From contig OX387182.1 of NCBI GenBank assembly GCA_947561395.2, forward strand, positions 43,827,949-43,891,948: a stretch of 64,000 bases of DNA. Direction: 5' to 3'. Below, piece after piece: positions 20,780-30,525 of this stretch. The notes beneath the pieces are model-generated. The model ran no database searches and had not been told where the DNA came from. It saw nothing but the letters and a program-made list of their open reading frames with translations. Each line of letters starts with the position of its first letter. Positions within the stretch are counted from its first letter, which is position 1. A program made the position numbers and the translations under genes. The stretch is from Buxus sempervirens. Taxonomy: Eukaryota > Streptophyta > Magnoliopsida > Buxales > Buxaceae.

Positions 20780-23682
20780 ATGGCCCGCCTTAGATCGGCT
20801 TCTCGAGATCCTGCAGATGAGCCTTCCTCCTCGAGGGTTAGGCGAGATCCTGCTGATGTGGCCTCGTCTTCGAGGGCCGAGAGGGATTCTGATTCTGATA
20901 TCCCAGATTTCCCTTCTGGGGATTCGCGTGAGGCGACCCCAGAGGTATACTCTAACTTTTCTGCAATTTCCAATCCTTTCCCAAAATACATCTTCCTGAT
21001 TCTTCAATTATTTTCTTTTAGCTGGCTGTTGAGGCTTCTAGCAGAGATAGGAGCCGTAGCAGACGCAGAGCTGGAGGCAGAGATGGAGGCCATGATGAGG
21101 GCCATAGAGGAGGCCGTAGAGGGGGCCGTGGCAGGGATGAGGCCAGGACCAGGGTTGAGATCCCTGAGGAGGTGGCTGCCCAGATTAGGGATACCGATCT
21201 TCTGCATGGTTTGAGGACTCATCCCTCAGCATGCGTTAGGGCGGATATCCCTTTGGAGTATCCGATGTCCCATTATAGAGGGAGCTGGGCCAGCTTTACT
21301 AGATTCTTGAGAGCTTGCAGTTCGGCCTACCGTCGGGAGCTAGGATTGTATGGTTTCGGCATGTTTATCACTATCCCGGACGTACGCTTAGATCGAGCCC
21401 TCATTGCCGCATTGTTGGAGAGGTTTTTCCCAGAGACATTGAGCTTCCACTTCCCAGATATTGAGATTGGGATCCGGCCTTCTGATTTCACGCTCATCAC
21501 CGGGATTAGGATGATCGGTGATGTTATTCCAGAGATGATGATGCCAGAGGCCGATGAGATTGCTGGTTATCTTGGATACATTGTGCTGCCTCCTGAGGCA
21601 TGGGATCGGGGGAGAGCTAGATTGTCTCTGACATGGTTGAGAGAGACTTTCGGGAGGAGACAGTTTGGCCAGCTTGCTGCCGGTGACCATGTTTTCCCAT
21701 TTGCCTTCAGATTTCTTTTTCTGTATATGATGGGATCTTGTTTCTTCCCAGAGGACACGACTTCAGTTAGTCCTCACTTCTTGAGTCTTCTGGGAGATCT
21801 GCAGCGGGCGAGGAGGTATGCATGGGGTCCGCTCATATTTGGTACTATTCTGGCTGGCCTGCGCCGATCAGTGAGCGGCCTCTCTACATCCAGAGGGGCT
21901 GGAGTTGGGTGCAGGTTCTTCTGGCCCTTCTTGCAGGTGAACCTTATTTCCTTTCTTTTTCTCTCTTTCTCTTTTCCTTATCTCTCCTTTTCTATTCTTC
22001 TGACTATTTTCTTCTTTCTTGTAGTTTTTTGCTAGGGTTTATATACCCTATTTCCGCCCTACCTCTACGATGCCTGAGGAGACGTATCCTATGGCACTTA
22101 GATGGTGTCATGTAGAGCATGACTCTGAAAAGAGTCGTCCCAGGTCCGCCCGGGCCCACTTAGACAGGTTATACCGGTCTGAGGTAATCTTCTTTAATTC
22201 CTCTACTTTTTCTTTTCTTTTCTTCCTGGATCGCATATCTGATGTCTTGTTCTGTTTTCAGCTATTTGTCCCCAGGATGGAGGACATTCATGAGGTGCTG
22301 GCCCTGCAGGCAGCCAGAGATGATGCATTTGTCCCTGACCAGAGACGACAGAGATACCAGTTCTTTATTGGTCAGCTGGGCAGCATCTGGTATTGCGGCG
22401 AGCGCTTCTTCTTTCAGCATGTGGGAGAGCCACGGATTCCTGCCATCCCGCCAGATACTACTCCTTCCTATCCTCCCATGCCTGTTGATCCTGCCCAGTT
22501 CTTAGATTGGACTGAGGCAGAGACATTATTAGAGGAGGGTGACTATGATGCCTGGTTCAGGCGAGCTTCTGTTGGGTGCCTCATGTCACCCATGCCTGTC
22601 CATGGCGGAGTCACGGAGATAGGAGGGGTAGTGATTAGGGCCTACGACACCACGGTATGCCTTCTTCCTTTTCTGATCTTCTATTTCTATTTCATTAACA
22701 TTTTTCTGACTTCTTTCTTTGCTATTTCAGGAGGCTCAGTTGGCCGAGATCAGGTCTCGCTATGCTGATTTAGAGCGCCAGCGTGATGCCGCGATCGCTG
22801 AGCGGGACGCCCTCTATATCACTATTTCATATCTCCGGGGGCAGCTAGCCAGAGCCCAGGGCCAGGAGGGTCCATCTGATGCACAGGACCAGGCGGGTCC
22901 ATCTGATGCACAGGACCAGGCGGGTCCATCTGATACTCAGGTTAATTTCTTCTTTTATTTCCATTCCTGCTTTTGTATTAGCCTATCTTGTTCTGACTGA
23001 ATTTTTCTCTTAGTTTCAGGAGTACACAGCTGGCCCTTCTTCACCTGCTTCACCCGTGCCCATGCATTTCCGGGATGAGGTGTTTTCTGTGGCACGGGTG
23101 GAGTTCGTGACGTCTCCCAGTCCAGTGGAGGTTCCTGCAGCAGAGCCCGAGGTCGAGGCTGATATTGTACCTGCTGCTGAGGACGTGCCAGAGTCTGCCC
23201 TATTAGCTGAGACTGCTCCTGCTGCATCTGCTGATATAGATATGGATTCGGCTATGGACGCCGCTGGGGTAGAGCCTACCGTGGAGACTGCGGCGATGGA
23301 GGAGGCTACAGCTGATCCTGTAGAGCCTGGGGTTGATGCTGATGCACCTGGGACCTCTGCTCTTGCTAGTCCTGATATGGAGGATGCTGAGGTGACGCAT
23401 GCTGCTGTGGATCCTTCTGTGGATTCTTCCCATACAGATTCTGATCCCGATTCTACGGGATATGTAGATACTTCAGGGTACGTCCCTCCTGATCATCCCA
23501 CTGCTGGCCTTGTGCCTTTATATATGTGGCATGATATTCAGTCTGTTTTGAGCAGGATGACACGTAGCACAGCCCGCAATGTTGTGCGGCATGTCTTTGA
23601 GCGCAGGCGATCTTCAGGCCGAGGTCGAAGCAGAGGACGAGGCCGTGGCCGTAGGGGCGGACCTGCATGGCCATTAGATTAG
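20780..23682 (+). CDS. Antisense gene I of element B: spliced PMD-like protein with coiled coil and RG-rich tail (834 aa)
   Basis: Six coding exons: 20780-20944, 21022-21936, 22025-22183, 22262-22654, 22731-22940 and 23020-23682. All five introns are GT-AG, 77 to 88 bp, and phase 0; every exon length is a multiple of three and the 835 codons have no internal stop. Residues 1-100 are charged, Ser/Arg-rich and Gly/Arg-rich. Residues about 105-360 resemble the plant mobile domain (RGSWASFTRF, FFPETLSFHFPDIEIGI, WGPLIFGTILAGLRR). Residues 545-585 form a coiled coil, followed by three GPSDAQDQA-type repeats. An acidic stretch and an RG-rich basic tail end the protein. PMD proteins occur in plant genes (MAIN, MAIL1, with roles in TE silencing) and in transposons. 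The exon 3 acceptor has an alternative at 22035 that would break the frame. Nuclear nucleic-acid binding is inferred. Confidence 0.85.
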
Positions 23683-24137
23683 GATTCTTCCATGTACCTT
23701 TGTATTTTTTGGCAAAAGTGATGTAAACATTCATATATATAAAAGAAGTTTGATTTATTTCCATTTGTGTTCTTTCTTCTTTATTTTCAGTATTTATTAC
23801 CTGATGAATGTTAAAACAGGGACAGGTGAAGCTTAGGGAAACAAAGAAATTAAAACTTCCCACTTTTTTGCATTTTTTCGAAGGAACTGTACTTATACTA
23901 CGAGCAGGCTATGCCCGTAAAGTTACTACGGGCGTGCTTTGCCCGTGAATTTTCCACGGTCAAGCGTGTCCGTAATTCCTATACAGGCGAACCTTGCCAG
24001 TAGTATAATTACGGAATTTACTGTCTTACGATTTTTTCTATATAAACTCCTAGGGAACATCATTGTGACACTTTTATTAATTGAAAAACTCCCTGAGCAC
24101 GTCTTTTCTCGCTTTCCTTGGCTTCTTTGACGCTTCC
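23683..24137 (+). promoter_or_regulatory. Intergenic region with palindrome array and TATA box of gene II (B)
   Basis: After the 3' end of gene I, the B palindrome recurs as an array at about 23897-24014, for example GCCCGTAAAGTTACTACGGG and GCCCGTGAATTTTCCACGG. A TATA box, CTATATAAACTC, lies at 24037-24048, about 100 bp before the ATG at 24138. This looks like a self-contained promoter for gene II. Confidence 0.75.
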
Positions 24138-25942
24138 ATGGCTTCCCCTACGCCTCTTTCTCCTGCCGTTGAATCTCCTCCTGCAAGACAACCTGTTAGA
24201 TCAAAACCTCCTAATCTTACCAGGTACAATATTGTGGATTCCTTTTATGATAGATGGGTTAACTCCATGACCCTTGATGAGGAGATTCGTTGGGATTCCA
24301 TCCACTTAGGGCACATCCTACACCTCCCTAAAATTCCCTTTAAGTGGGAAATCATTGAAGCTTTGATTGGCCACTGGGTACCTGAGCTGAATCTCTTCCG
24401 TTTTGATGATAAAGAGATGACTCCCACCATAGAAGAAATTGAAACCATCCTTGGCCTAAGATTTTCTGAAAAAGTTGTGAACCCACCCCTAAAGCTTAGT
24501 TATAAAAAAGAGGCTTCCACTTTCTTGGGTATAGGGAAGAAGGACTTAGGAAATTCTGATGCACTATTGACCTTGTCCAAGACCTTTTTGACTGAAAAAC
24601 TTCTGAGAAGTAATGACAAGGACTCTAGGTTTAATGCATTGACCCTGGTAGTGGTCAATCAGCTGCTTTTTCCACGGGGTGATGACCAGATTGACTTGGC
24701 TCTCATCTCAGTTATCTGTCAGGTTAGGGAACGCGAGAGGTTAGCCCCTATGATCCTAGCAGAGATATATCAGGCTCTTACTGATTGTTATTTCAGGAAG
24801 AAGAAGCGCTTCCTTGCCTGCGCCCCTATCCTACAGGTAAAAATATGCATATATATTTTTTTTTCTTCTTTTTTTTTTTTTATTCTTTTTTTTTTATTCT
24901 TTCTTTCCTTTCTTTTTCTTCTCTCTGCTTCTTCTTCTTTTTTTTCTTTTTTTTTTCTTTTTTTTTATTTTATTTTTCTCTCTTTTTATTTTTTTTCTTT
25001 TCTTTTTTTCTTTTTGGAAATAAATTGAAATACTCCCTTTTTCTGCAACTTTGGTTGCTTGACCATCTTAGCCAGGTTGAAGAAATAACTCGCCGCTTCT
25101 TTCCAAGATTGAAAGTTCCTGTTTTGATGAGCAATAGGGGATGTCCTAACATCCAAGGTGGCAAGCAAGGCTGGTTCACTTTCTTGGGTACTCTCCAGGA
25201 TGATCAAGTGAGATGGCCTGGCACTTATCAGCCTACTCCAGAGACAGTGATTAGCTTTAGGGATAAAAACTTTCTGGCCCTAGCAGGCTTGAAATCTGCT
25301 GTTCTCTATCTTTCTTTGAGGGTTCTTCGGCAATTTGGAGCGACACAGGGAATTATGATCCCCACTGGTTATGAGAGCTTTGTAGGGCCACTTACATCAG
25401 CCACCATGGGGCTAAATGCTCAATTAATGAAAGAGTGGTCCTATGTTTGCTTTCTGCGGGGTCCAGTCTTTTCTGAGTTCCATGTGAAGGACTATCATTT
25501 CTGGATCAAAGAACAGGTGCAGAGTCATGCCCCAGTACCAGAGGATCCTCCTGCAGTTCTTCCTCCTACTTATGAAGATATTCTGGAGTCAGAAAGGGCA
25601 ACCCATAAACGGCTTCAACAAATATGGGTATGGGAGGCTCAAGAACTTAGGATAAAAGTCCTTGTTCTGGAGAGGAAACTTGAAGAGCAAAAGTCTATCC
25701 GCATTGCCATGGAGAAGAAACTTGAAGAACAAAGGCAGGCTCATCGCTTTGAAGTCCGAGTGATGCGGAAGAAGTATCAGGATTCCTTGGCTGACCTTAG
25801 GGCGTTGAAGAGCAAGCTTTCTTTTTCAGATGAGGTCATCTCCTTTTTGAGTGATCCTGATGCAGAGGGTGCTTCTGGAATCATTGCAACTCAGGCAGCT
25901 AGGATTAGGGAGCTTGAGGAGCAGTTAGGGAGTAGGGATTAG
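24138..25942 (+). CDS. Antisense gene II of element B: DUF7745-type protein with coiled coil (530 aa if spliced)
   Basis: Exon 1 is 24138-24836 (donor CTACAG|GTAAAA) and exon 2 is 25049-25942; the intron, 212 bp, is a pyrimidine tract. I chose ATG 24138 (MASPTPL); an upstream in-frame ATG at 24081 is possible. The N-terminal half has NSMTLDEEIRWDSIHLGHIL, LIGHWVPELNLFRFDDKEMTPTIEEIETILGL (DUF7745/PMD-like). The C-terminal half includes VLYLSLRVLRQFGATQG and a long coiled coil with repeated ERKLEEQ. The expected acceptor reads CTGCAA instead of CTGCAG (25048), so splicing is probably impaired. A's ORF1 is the same family without the intron; F has a truncated relative at 48520-48918. Function is unknown. 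Confidence 0.75.
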
Positions 25943-26910
25943 ATTCTTTCATCTCTTTTTTTTTTTCATACTTTTATGCAAAAGCAAACTCCATTAGTGG
26001 AAAGATATTAGATTTAATTCAAAAATAGGTTTTATTTTATTGGCCTCAGAATTCTCAGATGCTTATAAAAACAGAAGTTTTATGAAAAAGTATTTGATTT
26101 CTCATCACTGGCCAAAGTATAGTTTTTTTTTTTTTTTTTGAAAGCTGATCCAAAACACTTAATCACATATAATTAAAGGACTTAAAATCAGGTTGAATAA
26201 TGAAAAGGGTAGTCCAAGCAATAGGGAGAGACCAAATTTGTCTACCCCGTGACTTTTAGAATCATCCCCTAATGATTCTACCTTCATGACGGACCCTGCT
26301 AATCTGCTCAGTTTCCAGTGCTCATGCTGATTTGAAACTTAGACCACATGATCAACTCAACCCTTGATTCTTTTCTCTTTTTTCTCTTTTTCTTTTTTTT
26401 TTTTTCTTTTTTTTCTTTTTTTTTTCTTTTTTGCCCTTCTTGCCCCTAGTGCCAATTACGGTTTTCACTAGGGTGGGCTTCTGCATTCCATCATCACCAA
26501 TCTTACTCTGAAAGTTGAATGAATATACTAAAATCACCGAGGTCTTAATAATAGGACGAAACAAAGGCTAGGTTCGGTTTATGAAAGAAAAGGTATTAAA
26601 GGCTCAAAATTTTCTAAGTGTGAAAATGGGTCAACTGGACTTACAGTTATGGTGAATTCAATCACATTCCCCTTCTTTTGTATTTGGCTTTTATTTGCCC
26701 CTATTTTTTTCTTTTTCTTTTTTTTTTTCTTTCAAATTTTTTCTTTTTGCCCCTATTAGCCTTGCCCTTATTGGCTTTGCCCCAGTATAAGGCTATAAGT
26801 CTAGTTTGGGTTTAACAAAAAAACGAACAGGCTCAAATTGGTTTGACTAGGGATTCAAATTTTGGGATATAAGGAACAATGGCCTCAGATCATTTCCTAG
26901 TAATATTCAT
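25943..26910. other. Non-coding 3' region of B between pol and antisense gene II
   Basis: AT-rich sequence with poly-T and CT tracts at 26120-26142, 26370-26432 and 26705-26745. The two transcription units converge here: pol ends at 26911 on minus, gene II at 25942 on plus. It probably holds the gene II terminator; I see no gene. Confidence 0.6.
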
Positions 26911-29900
26911 TCATGGAAAATATCTCTTTACTGCGTCAGAGTTGATTGGCTCAAGAAAATCCTTCCCATCCATTTCCGTTAAGATGAGAGCACCCCCTGA
27001 TAGGACCTTCTTGATTATATAAGGCCCTTCCCAGTTTGGTTTGAACTTTCCACGAGGATCCTCCAAAAAGGGTAAAATCTTCTTTAATACCAAATTTCCT
27101 TCTTGGAAAGTTCTGGGCTTTACCTTTTTATTGTAAGCCCTGGCCATCCTTTTCCGATATAATTGGCCATGACTAAGTGCTTTCAACCGCTTTTCTTCTA
27201 TTAAATTGAGTTGATCATGCCTAGACTGTATCCATTCAGCTTCTTCTAATTCAGCTTCCATTAGCACTCTTAATGAAGGTATTTCCACTTCCACCGGTAA
27301 AACTGCTTCCATTCCATAGACTAAGGAGTATGGGGTTGCCCCTGTAGAAGTCCGGATTGAGGTTCTGTAAGCATGTAGAGCAAGTGGCAGCATTTCATGC
27401 CAATCTTTAAAACTCACTACCATTTTTTGAATAATCTTCTTTATATTCTTATTTGCTGCTTCCACTGCCCCATTCATTTTTGGTCTGTAAGGCGCTGACT
27501 TGTGGTGGGTAATCTGAAATTGTTCACACATCTTCCTCATGTCTTTGTTCTTAAGGTTGGAAGCATTGTCTGTTACTATGGCACTTGGCAAACCATAGCG
27601 GCAAATGATGTTGTACTTCAAAAACTTAAGAACATGGCTACTCGTAATGTTTGCATATGAAGATGCTTCTACCCACTTGGTGAAGTAATCGATTGCTACA
27701 AGTATAAACCTGTGTCCATTTGATGCCTTTGGAGAGATCATTCCAATGACATCTATACCCCACATAGAAAAAGGCCATGGAGATGTCCTACTGTGTAATT
27801 CACTTGGGGGTGCATTCTTGTTATCCGCGTACACTTGGCATAAATGACATCTTTTAACGTGCATGTAGCAATCATGCTCCATAGTCGACCAGTAATATCC
27901 CAATCGCAGAATCTTCTTGGCAAGCATGTGCCCATTCATATGAGGTCCACACACTCCTCCATGTACCGTTTCAACTATCCTTTCTAACTCAGTTTTTGCA
28001 ACACATCTAAGTAGTATATCATTGTGTGATCTTTTGTACAACTGCCCACTACTTAGTAAGAACTGTCCTGCCAGTCTCTGTATTGTTCTTTTCTCTGTAG
28101 AGGTGACATTTTCTGGTAAACTTCGATCATTTAGGAAATTCTTAATGTCTTGAAACCATGGTACTTCATCTTCTGGGGTTTCTTCTAGAACAAGGCAGTA
28201 AGCTGGTTCATCCCTGACTTCAATTTCCAATTGTCTAATATCAACACCTTCTGGCATACTGACCATTGAAGCCAATGTTGCTAGAGCATCTGCAAACTGG
28301 TTTTTGGCCCTTGGCATATAATTGAAGGAAATTCGAGTAAATTTATTGCTTATTTCTTCCAAATACTGGTGATAGGGGATCAATTTGTGATCCTTGGTTT
28401 TCCATTCACCAGTTGTTTGGAAGATGATAAGACTCGAATCCCCATATACGTCAAGTTCCTCTACTTCATGATCTAAGGCTGCTTGCAACCCAATTATGCA
28501 TGCTTCATACTCTGCTATATTGTTCGTGCATTGAAACCTTAACTTCACTGCGATTGGGATATGTGCCCCATCTGGCTTGATCAGAACAGCCCCTATTCCA
28601 TTTCCATTCATATTAGCGGCCCCATCGAAAAACATTTGCCATGAGCTTTCATCTTCTTCCTCTTCAGCAAACAGGATTGCCTCATCAGGGAAGTTGGTCT
28701 TTAAGGGTTGGTATTCTGGTAAAGGGTGTGCAGCCAAGTGATCTGCAATGGCTTGACCCTTAATGGCCTTCTGTGTGATATAGGTGAGGTCAAATTCAGA
28801 GAGTAACAACTGCCACTTTGCTGTTCTGCCAGTTAAAGCTGGTTTCTCAAATAGATACTTCAAAGGGTCCATGCGGGATATCAATAAGGTGGAATGACTA
28901 AGGAAATAGTGCCTTAGTCTCTGAGTTGCCCATACTAAAGCACAACAAGTCTTTTCTAGAGGGGAATATTTTGCTTCATATTCTGTAAATTTCTTACTCA
29001 GGTAGTAAATCGCCCTCTCCTTTCTGCCTGTATCGTCATGCTGTCCTAAGACACACCCCATTGATGTCTCCAAAACTGACAAGTATAAAATCAATGGTCT
29101 TCCTGGAGTGGGTGGTACTAGCACAGGTGGGTTCAATAAATACTCCTTTATTGTGTCAAAGGCTTCTTGGCAATCATTATTCCAGACTGTCGGGTTATTC
29201 TTTCTTAGAAGTTTGAAAATTGGTTCACAGATAGCGGTGAGTTGTGCTATGAACCGGCTTATGTACTGAATCCTTCCAAGAAAACCCCAAACTTCCCTCT
29301 CGGTTCTAGGTGATGGCATTTCAATGATGGCTTTAGCTTTAGCTGGGTCAATCTCAATTCCCCTTCTGCTTACTATAAAGCCCAACAATTTTCCTGATGT
29401 GGCCCCAAAGACACATTTCGTAGGGTTAAGCCTTAGACTGTATTTCCTAAGCCGGTCAAATACCTTCTTCAAGTTGATCAAGTGGTCTTCTTCCTCACAT
29501 GATTTGGCTATCATATCATCCACATAGACCTCCATCTCCTTATGGATCATATCATGGAATAAGGCTGTCATGGCCCTCTGGTAGGTTGCCCCAGCGTTCT
29601 TAAGTCCAAATGGCATGACAGTGTAGTGGAAGGTACCCCAAGGGGTGATAAAGGCTGTCTTCTCTTGGTCTTCCTTAGCCATCTTAATCTGATTGTACCC
29701 AGAAAACCTGTCCATGAATGAGAACAGGCTATGTACAGCGGTGTTATCCACCAAGATGTCTATGTGTGGAAGTGGAAAATCATCCTTTGGACTTGCCTTA
29801 TTCAAATCTCTATAATCTACGCACATTCTGACCTTTCCATCCTTCTTTGGTACTGGCACTATATTTGCAAGCCATTCGGGGTATGTGGAAACTGCTAAGA

Positions 29901-30525
29901 ATCCGGCTTGGAATTGTTTAACCACTTCATCTTTGACCTTTAGCGTCCATTCAGGTTTTAACCTTCTCAGTTTCTGCTTAACTGGCTTGGCATCTGGTAG
30001 AATAGGTAGCCTGTGCACCACCATATCTGTGTCTAACCCCGGCATATCCCGATACGACCATGCAAACACATCTTCATAATCAGCCAAAAATCGTATCATT
30101 TCATCCCGCTGTACCTCGGATAGGCATACCCCAATCTTCACTATTTTTGGGTCATCTTCGGTCCCTAGGTTGATTGATATGGTCTCTTCAATATTGGGTT
30201 GGACCCCCTTTTCATGACGCTCTAATTGATATGTGATTTCTTTTGGAACGTCGTCTTCTTCGTCCTCGGTCTCTTCTTCAACCCCCATTAGGTCAAAGTC
30301 GAGCTCAAGGTCGAAGTCATACTCATCCTGATCAAATTCCGTTTGCTTATATGGTTCATAAATGGTTTGGACCTTTTTGAAAATTTTATCTTTTCTAGAA
30401 AAAAATGGAAAATCTTTTTGTGTTTTTTGAGAGCCTTCTACAAAATCTTTCCCTGAAGACGAAGGCTCATTAAAACCTTCAGGAAAAGGGCATTCCACTA
30501 ATGGAGTTTTTTTTTGGAAGCCATG
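26911..30525 (-). CDS. pol: Element B pol: reverse transcriptase, RNase H, integrase
   Basis: The frame is open from 30537 to the stop at 26911, entered by -1 slippage near 30510. In order: acidic linker; FAWSYRDMPGLDTDMVVHRLP; RT with VPKKDGKVRMCVDYRDLN, FMDRFSGYNQIKM, MPFGLKNAGATYQRAM and YVDDM; RNase H (MFFDGAANMNGNGIGAVL, YGDSSLII, QFADALATLASM); integrase HHCC (HGGVCGPHMNGHML ... CHLCQVYAD), DDE core (WGIDVIGM, VTDNASNLKN, NGAVEAANKN) and the C-terminal domain ending DAVKRYFP. About 1200 residues, no stops. The residue after the RT motif A Asp is Arg (codon 29707-29709) where A and H have Gly, which may impair activity. Confidence 0.95.
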   Translation of the reverse strand, partial: HGFQKKTPLVECPFPEGFNEPSSSGKDFVEGSQKTQKDFPFFSRKDKIFKKVQTIYEPYKQTEFDQDEYDFDLELDFDLMGVEEETEDEEDDVPKEITYQLERHEKGVQPNIEETISINLGTEDDPKIVKIGVCLSEVQRDEMIRFLADYEDVFAWSYRDMPGLDTDMVVHRLPILPDAKPVKQKLRRLKPEWTLKVKDEVVKQFQAGFLAVSTYPEWLANIVPVPKKDGKVRMCVDYRDLNKASPKDDFPLPHIDILVDNTAVHSLFSFMDRFSGYNQIKMAKEDQEKTAFITPWGTFHYTVMPFGLKNAGATYQRAMTALFHDMIHKEMEVYVDDMIAKSCEEEDHLINLKKVFDRLRKYSLRLNPTKCVFGATSGKLLGFIVSRRGIEIDPAKAKAIIEMPSPRTEREVWGFLGRIQYISRFIAQLTAICEPIFKLLRKNNPTVWNNDCQEAFDTIKEYLLNPPVLVPPTPGRPLILYLSVLETSMGCVLGQHDDTGRKERAIYYLSKKFTEYEAKYSPLEKTCCALVWATQRLRHYFLSHSTLLISRMDPLKYLFEKPALTGRTAKWQLLLSEFDLTYITQKAIKGQAIADHLAAHPLPEYQPLKTNFPDEAILFAEEEEDESSWQMFFDGAANMNGNGIGAVLIKPDGAHIPIAVKLRFQCTNNIAEYEACIIGLQAALDHEVEELDVYGDSSLIIFQTTGEWKTKDHKLIPYHQYLEEISNKFTRISFNYMPRAKNQFADALATLASMVSMPEGVDIRQLEIEVRDEPAYCLVLEETPEDEVPWFQDIKNFLNDRSLPENVTSTEKRTIQRLAGQFLLSSGQLYKRSHNDILLRCVAKTELERIVETVHGGVCGPHMNGHMLAKKILRLGYYWSTMEHDCYMHVKRCHLCQVYADNKNAPPSELHSRTSPWPFSMWGIDVIGMISPKASNGHRFILVAIDYFTKWVEASSYANITSSHVLKFLKYNIICRYGLPSAIVTDNASNLKNKDMRKMCEQFQITHHKSAPYRPKMNGAVEAANKNIKKIIQKMVVSFKDWHEMLPLALHAYRTSIRTSTGATPYSLVYGMEAVLPVEVEIPSLRVLMEAELEEAEWIQSRHDQLNLIEEKRLKALSHGQLYRKRMARAYNKKVKPRTFQEGNLVLKKILPFLEDPRGKFKPNWEGPYIIKKVLSGGALILTEMDGKDFLEPINSDAVKRYFP

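Noticed and set aside
20752-21007. Minus-strand ORFs opposite exon 1 of gene I
   Set aside because: Splice sites, phase and the F homologue all support the plus strand.
24840-25020. Phe-rich extension joining both gene II exons in one reading (24785-25942)
   Set aside because: The reading passes through a pyrimidine-rich intron; the homologous ORF1 of A lacks this insert, so it is an intron.
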